DNA of 7,977 nucleotides from an uncultured Paenibacillaceae bacterium (GTDB taxonomy: Bacteria; Bacillota; Bacilli; Paenibacillales; DA-C8), in NCBI GenBank assembly GCA_937957685.1, contig CALGAO010000009.1, positions 1 through 7,977 of the forward strand, written 5' to 3'. Shown here one piece after another: positions 4,561-7,977 of this stretch (positions within the stretch are counted from its first letter, which is position 1; each line of letters begins with the position of its first letter). The translations under genes were made by a program, and so were the position numbers. The notes below the pieces were generated by a model that was not told the origin of the DNA, made no database searches, and saw only the letters and a list, made by a program, of their open reading frames with translations.

Positions 4561-6312
4561 ATGAGCATTCAGAGTGTTGTTTCTTCAAGCCAGTCGAGAG
4601 AAGAACTGCGTCAGCGGCTGCTGCAGCCTGATGTGATCACCGGGTCCGAGATCCTGCTCCGCACCTTGTTGTTGGAAGGTGTTGAGTGCGTCTTCGGTTA
4701 TCCGGGCGGGGCTGTGTTGTACATCTACGATGCGATGCACGGCAACCCGGATTTCAAGCATCTGCTCACGCGCCATGAGCAAGGCGCGATTCACGCGGCG
4801 GACGGCTATGCGCGCTCCAGCGGCAAGGTCGGCGTCTGCATCGCGACGAGCGGTCCGGGGGCGACGAACCTGGTAACGGGCATCGCCACCGCCTATATGG
4901 ATTCGGTGCCGCTCGTCTGCATCACCGGCAACGTCGCCACATCGCTCATCGGCACGGACGCCTTCCAGGAAGCCGACATCATCGGCATCACGATGCCGAT
5001 CACCAAGCACAGCTACCTGGTGCGCGATGTCAAGGACCTGGCCCGCATCATCCGCGAAGCGTTCCATATCGCCAACACCGGCCGCAAGGGTCCGGTGCTG
5101 ATCGATATTCCGAAGGACGTGTCCAATCAGAAGACGACGTTCATCTATCCGGAGACGATCGAGCTGCCGACCTACAAGCCAACCGTCTATCCGAACAAGA
5201 TGCAGGTTGACAAATTGCTGGCTGCGATCGAGGAGGCGGAGCGTCCGGTGATCCTGGCGGGCGGAGGCATCGTCTATGCGGATGCTTCCAAGGAGCTGAT
5301 GGAATTCGTCACCAAGACGCGCATCCCGGTAACGACCACCTTGCTCGGCCTGAGCGGGTTCCCGAGCGCCCATGAGCTGTCGATGGGCATGCCGGGCATG
5401 CACGGGACGAAGACGGCGAACTACGCGCTCCAGAACGCGGACCTGCTCATCAGCATCGGCGCCCGCTTCGATGACCGCGTGACGATGAAGCTGGACGGAT
5501 TCGCTCCGCATGCGAAGATCGCGCACATCGACGTTGACCCGGCCGAGATCGGCAAGAACGTCAAGACCGCGATTCCGGTGGTCGGCGATGTCAAGGAAGT
5601 GCTGAAGCTGGCCAACCTGAAGGCAAGGCCTGCCAAGTCCGAAGCCTGGATCCAGCGCATCGCCGAGATGAAGGCGCAGTATCCGCTGCGTTACAAGGAT
5701 GCGGAGGATCAGCTGAAGCCGCAATACGTCATCGAGATGATCAGCGAGACGACCAATGGCGAAGCGTTCATCACCACCGACGTCGGCCAACATCAGATGT
5801 GGGTGGCGCAGTACTACAAGTTCAGGAATCCGCGCTCTCTCATCACCTCCGGGGGACTCGGCACGATGGGCTTCGGCTTCCCTTCCGCCATCGGCGTGCA
5901 GATGGCGCATCCGGATAAGCTCGTCATCTCCATCAACGGGGACGGCGGCATGCAGATGTGCTCGCAGGAGCTGGCGATCTGCGCGATCAACAACATCCCG
6001 GTCAAGATCGTCGTCATCAACAACCAGGTGCTCGGCATGGTGCGCCAGTGGCAGGAGCTCATCTATGACAGCCGCTACAGCCATATCGATCTGGCCGGCA
6101 GCCCGGACTTCGTCAAGCTGGCTGAAGCATACGGCGTGAAGGGGCTGCGCGCGACGACCAAGGAGGAAGCGCGCGCCGTATGGCAGGAGGCGTTGAACAC
6201 GCCGGGACCGGTGCTTGTCGAGTTCGTGGTGCCGAAGTTTGAGAATGTCTTTCCGATGGTTCCACAGGGGAACACCCTGGACGAGATGATAATGGGGGAT
6301 AGCGAGCCATGA
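4561..6312 (+). CDS. ilvB: Acetohydroxyacid (acetolactate) synthase, large catalytic subunit
   Basis: A 583-residue thiamine-diphosphate enzyme that joins two pyruvates to 2-acetolactate (towards valine and leucine) or pyruvate and 2-oxobutyrate to 2-aceto-2-hydroxybutyrate (towards isoleucine). The N-terminal Pyr domain (about 26-190) has FGYPGGAVL (45-53) and the catalytic glutamate E73 in RHEQGAIHAADGYAR; the central FAD-associated domain (about 212-347) includes ISIGARFDDRVT (297-308); the C-terminal PP domain carries the ThDP/Mg motif GDGG (460-463) ending at NN (487-488), and GMVRQWQE (492-499). Length is normal for the biosynthetic anabolic enzyme, and the FAD-associated RFDDRVT segment argues against a catabolic AlsS. 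AAGGAGG (4548-4554) precedes the ATG by about six bases. Its last codons overlap ilvN by ATGA, implying translational coupling with the regulatory subunit. Expression is controlled by the T-box immediately upstream. Confidence 0.97.
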   Translation: MSIQSVVSSSQSREELRQRLLQPDVITGSEILLRTLLLEGVECVFGYPGGAVLYIYDAMHGNPDFKHLLTRHEQGAIHAADGYARSSGKVGVCIATSGPGATNLVTGIATAYMDSVPLVCITGNVATSLIGTDAFQEADIIGITMPITKHSYLVRDVKDLARIIREAFHIANTGRKGPVLIDIPKDVSNQKTTFIYPETIELPTYKPTVYPNKMQVDKLLAAIEEAERPVILAGGGIVYADASKELMEFVTKTRIPVTTTLLGLSGFPSAHELSMGMPGMHGTKTANYALQNADLLISIGARFDDRVTMKLDGFAPHAKIAHIDVDPAEIGKNVKTAIPVVGDVKEVLKLANLKARPAKSEAWIQRIAEMKAQYPLRYKDAEDQLKPQYVIEMISETTNGEAFITTDVGQHQMWVAQYYKFRNPRSLITSGGLGTMGFGFPSAIGVQMAHPDKLVISINGDGGMQMCSQELAICAINNIPVKIVVINNQVLGMVRQWQELIYDSRYSHIDLAGSPDFVKLAEAYGVKGLRATTKEEARAVWQEALNTPGPVLVEFVVPKFENVFPMVPQGNTLDEMIMGDSEP

Positions 6313-6794
6313 GACACGTGATTTCTATCCTGGTCAACGATCAGCCTGGTGTGCTTCAACGCGTTGCAGGACTGTTCGGGCGACGCGGCTTCAACATCGA
6401 GAGCATCACGGTCGGAACTTCCGAGGAGCCGGGGCTGTCGCGCATGGTCATCGTCACCCGCGGCGATGAGAAGACGATGGAGCAGATCCAGAAGCAACTG
6501 TATAAGCTGATCGATGTCGCCAAGGTTGTTGACCTCAGTCAGAATCCGATGGTCGCCCGCGAGCTGGCGCTCATCAAGGTTGGCGCCGAGCCTTCGGAGC
6601 GGCCGGAGGTGTTCGGGATCGTCGAGACGTTCCGCGCTTCCGTCGTTGACGTCGCAGCGAATACGCTGATCGTGCAGGTGGTCGGCGATTCCGACAAGAT
6701 CGATGCGATGGTCGAGTTGCTGAAACCTTATGGCATCAAGGAGCTGACGCGCACAGGCGTCACGGCCATGACGCGCGGCACGCTCCGCAAATAG
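6309..6794 (+). CDS. ilvN: Acetohydroxyacid synthase, small regulatory subunit
   Basis: A 161-residue subunit (called IlvN or IlvH depending on species) that stimulates IlvB and confers feedback inhibition by valine. The N-terminal ACT domain (about 2-76) begins HVISILVNDQPGVLQRVAGLFGRRGFNIESITVG, with the N10-D11-Q12-P13-G14 turn and N29 typical of valine-responsive members. The C-terminal small-subunit domain (about 83-157) contains ELALIKV (85-91), FRASVVDV (108-115) and the end KELTRTGVTAMTRG (144-157), as in bacterial homologues. Start ATG overlaps the ilvB stop by four bases; GGGGG (6294-6298) ten bases upstream can serve as ribosome-binding site. It is followed by a 102-base gap before ilvC that contains a hairpin. 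Confidence 0.97.
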   Translation: MRHVISILVNDQPGVLQRVAGLFGRRGFNIESITVGTSEEPGLSRMVIVTRGDEKTMEQIQKQLYKLIDVAKVVDLSQNPMVARELALIKVGAEPSERPEVFGIVETFRASVVDVAANTLIVQVVGDSDKIDAMVELLKPYGIKELTRTGVTAMTRGTLRK

Positions 6795-6815
6795 ATCAGA
6801 GGCTGAACCCACAGT

Positions 6816-6843
6816 TGAAATGCCTCATCTCACGAGGTTTTCA
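6816..6843 (+). other. Hairpin in the ilvN-ilvC gap, possible mRNA processing or stabilising element
   Basis: TGAAA (6816-6820) pairs with TTTCA (6839-6843) and CCTC (6823-6826) with GAGG (6834-6837), separated by a small internal loop and closed by a seven-base loop. The short T run lies inside the stem, so it is a poor terminator. In B. subtilis the ilv-leu mRNA is cut to give stable segments beginning near ilvC that are protected by a 5' stem-loop; this hairpin is in a comparable place. The role here is inferred. Confidence 0.4.
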
Positions 6844-6896
6844 CCATACATGAAACAAGCTATTTCTCTACAATCCAAAGGAGGCTACTATTCACC

Positions 6897-7889
6897 ATGG
6901 CAGTCAAAATGTACTATGAGCAAGATGCAGATCTGAGCGTATTAAGAGGCAAGACCATCGCCGTCATCGGCTACGGCAGCCAGGGCCATGCCCAGGCGCA
7001 AAATCTGCGCGACAGCGGCCTGAATGTCATCATCGGCCTGCGTCAAGGCAGATCCTGGGAAGTGGCGAAGAACGACGGCTTCGAAGTGTTCACCGTCGCT
7101 GAAGCAGCGAAGCGTGCCGACGTCATCCAGATCCTGATGCCGGACGAAACGCAAGCCAAGGTATACAACGAAGAGATCGCCCCGAACATGAAGAAGGGCG
7201 CGGCCCTCATGTTCTCCCATGGTTTCAATATTCACTTCGGACAGATCGTTCCGCCGGCCGATGCCGACGTGCTGCTCGTCGCTCCGAAGTCGCCGGGTCA
7301 CCTCGTGCGCCGCACGTACGTAGAGGGCTTCGGCGTTCCGGGACTCATCGCGGTTCATCAGGATGCTACCGGCAACGCTCAGGCGATCGGTCTGGCATAC
7401 GCGAAGGGCATCGGCTGCACGCGCGCCGGAGTCATCGAGACGACGTTCAAGGAAGAAACCGAGACCGACCTGTTCGGCGAGCAAGCCGTGCTGTGCGGCG
7501 GCGTCAGCGCGCTGATCAAGGCTGGCTTCGAAACTCTGGTTGAAGCCGGTTATGCTCCGGAGATGGCTTACTTCGAGTGCTTGCATGAGATGAAGCTGAT
7601 CGTCGACCTTATCTATGAGGGCGGTCTGGCAGCCATGCGCGACTCGATCTCCAACACCGCCGAGTACGGCGACTATGTCACCGGTCCGCGCATCGTGACG
7701 GAAGAAACGAAGAAGGAAATGAAGCGCGTCCTCGCCGACATCCAATCCGGCCGCTTCGCGCGCGACTTCATCCTGGAGAACCAGTCCAACCGCGCATTCC
7801 TGACGGCTACTCGCCGCAATGAAGCGGAGCATCCGATCGAGCAGGTCGGCAAGCAGCTGCGTTCGATGATGCAATGGATCAAGAAATAA
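6897..7889 (+). CDS. ilvC: Ketol-acid reductoisomerase (class I)
   Basis: A 330-residue enzyme that converts 2-acetolactate or 2-aceto-2-hydroxybutyrate to the dihydroxy acids by alkyl migration and reduction, using NADPH and two Mg ions; it is the second common step of branched-chain amino acid synthesis. The Rossmann domain (about 1-180) has IAVIGYGSQGHAQAQNLRDSG (21-41), the cofactor loop GLRQGRSW (47-54), whose Arg and Ser suit NADPH, catalytic-region SHGFN (107-111) and APKSPGH (129-135). The all-helical domain (about 183-328) supplies the metal ligands D191 and E195 in DLFGEQ and the HEMK and IYEGG segments (230-233, 239-243). Length places it in the short class I group found in Firmicutes. 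AAAGGAGG (6877-6884) is 12 bases before the ATG, somewhat long but clear. It is probably read from the same T-box transcript as ilvBN. Confidence 0.98.
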   Translation: MAVKMYYEQDADLSVLRGKTIAVIGYGSQGHAQAQNLRDSGLNVIIGLRQGRSWEVAKNDGFEVFTVAEAAKRADVIQILMPDETQAKVYNEEIAPNMKKGAALMFSHGFNIHFGQIVPPADADVLLVAPKSPGHLVRRTYVEGFGVPGLIAVHQDATGNAQAIGLAYAKGIGCTRAGVIETTFKEETETDLFGEQAVLCGGVSALIKAGFETLVEAGYAPEMAYFECLHEMKLIVDLIYEGGLAAMRDSISNTAEYGDYVTGPRIVTEETKKEMKRVLADIQSGRFARDFILENQSNRAFLTATRRNEAEHPIEQVGKQLRSMMQWIKK

Positions 7890-7907
7890 TCAGGTGAACG
7901 CGTGTCA

Positions 7908-7962
7908 ACTCACATAAAAATGTTACCGAAGACTCATGGTTCACTCATGTAATTTTGTTACC
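7908..7962. repeat. Imperfect 20-base direct repeat downstream of ilvC
   Basis: ACTCACATAAAAATGTTACC (7908-7927) and ACTCATGTAATTTTGTTACC (7943-7962) agree at 15 of 20 positions and lie 35 bases apart. The differences fall in two blocks, CA versus TG and AAA versus TTT. A further ACTCATG is at 7932-7938. The window ends 15 bases later. No terminator, promoter or start codon with a ribosome-binding site is visible in 7890-7977; if the operon is like that of B. subtilis this would be the gap before leuA. Confidence 0.5.
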
Positions 7963-7977
7963 CAGTGGGGCTGTTAA

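Noticed and set aside
4585..6084. A 499-codon minus-strand open frame opposite ilvB
   Set aside because: It is a shadow of ilvB codon usage; the translation is rich in Arg, Asp, His and Leu with no motif. A similar shadow lies opposite ilvC (6942-7874).
1..7977. CRISPR array, tRNA or rRNA gene, transposase, integrase, toxin-antitoxin or phage genes
   Set aside because: None was seen on either strand; the repeats present are too few and too irregular for CRISPR.

Overview
The window looks like chromosomal DNA from a moderately GC-rich, low-temperature-unremarkable Firmicute, most likely Paenibacillaceae (Paenibacillus or a close relative). The reasons are AGGAGG-type ribosome-binding sites, sigma-A promoters of the TTGACA/TATAAT kind, a T-box riboswitch, an infC-rpmI-rplT operon with an attenuated leader and an ATT-started infC, and proteins whose closest remembered relatives are from Bacillus and Paenibacillus. 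The genus is an inference from sequence style, not from a database search.

Layout. Positions 1-1845 hold a leftward pair: a PAP2-family membrane phosphatase (1321-1845) followed by an MGDG-synthase/UgtP-type glycosyltransferase (99-1259), ending in an intrinsic terminator (27-78). Positions 1846-2629 are a long spacer without a convincing gene; it carries a three-copy family of short hairpin repeats (2246-2381). From 2630 everything runs rightward. A strong promoter (2630-2658) leads into a leader of about 260 nt with an intrinsic terminator (the L20-type attenuator), then infC (initiation factor IF3), rpmI (L35) and rplT (L20). Only about 30 nt after rplT a second strong promoter (4103-4132) drives a T-box leader (4139-4480), whose specifier reads best as the leucine codon CUC. 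It is followed by ilvB, ilvN and ilvC.

How the genes work together. IF3, L35 and L20 are made from one mRNA whose leader probably lets excess L20 stop transcription early. IlvB and IlvN form acetohydroxyacid synthase and IlvC is ketol-acid reductoisomerase, the first two steps of valine, isoleucine and leucine synthesis. The T-box couples their expression to uncharged tRNA, apparently tRNA-Leu, as in the ilv-leu operon of B. subtilis, so leu genes may follow beyond the window. The two leftward genes suggest membrane lipid or cell-envelope precursor metabolism.

This is mainly housekeeping DNA and I see no novel defence, mobile or biosynthetic system. The points worth a second look are the non-ATG start of infC (a naive caller would extend it 71 codons through a terminator), the missing terminator between rplT and the T-box promoter, the dispersed-looking hairpin repeats, a hairpin between ilvN and ilvC, and an odd imperfect direct repeat after ilvC.
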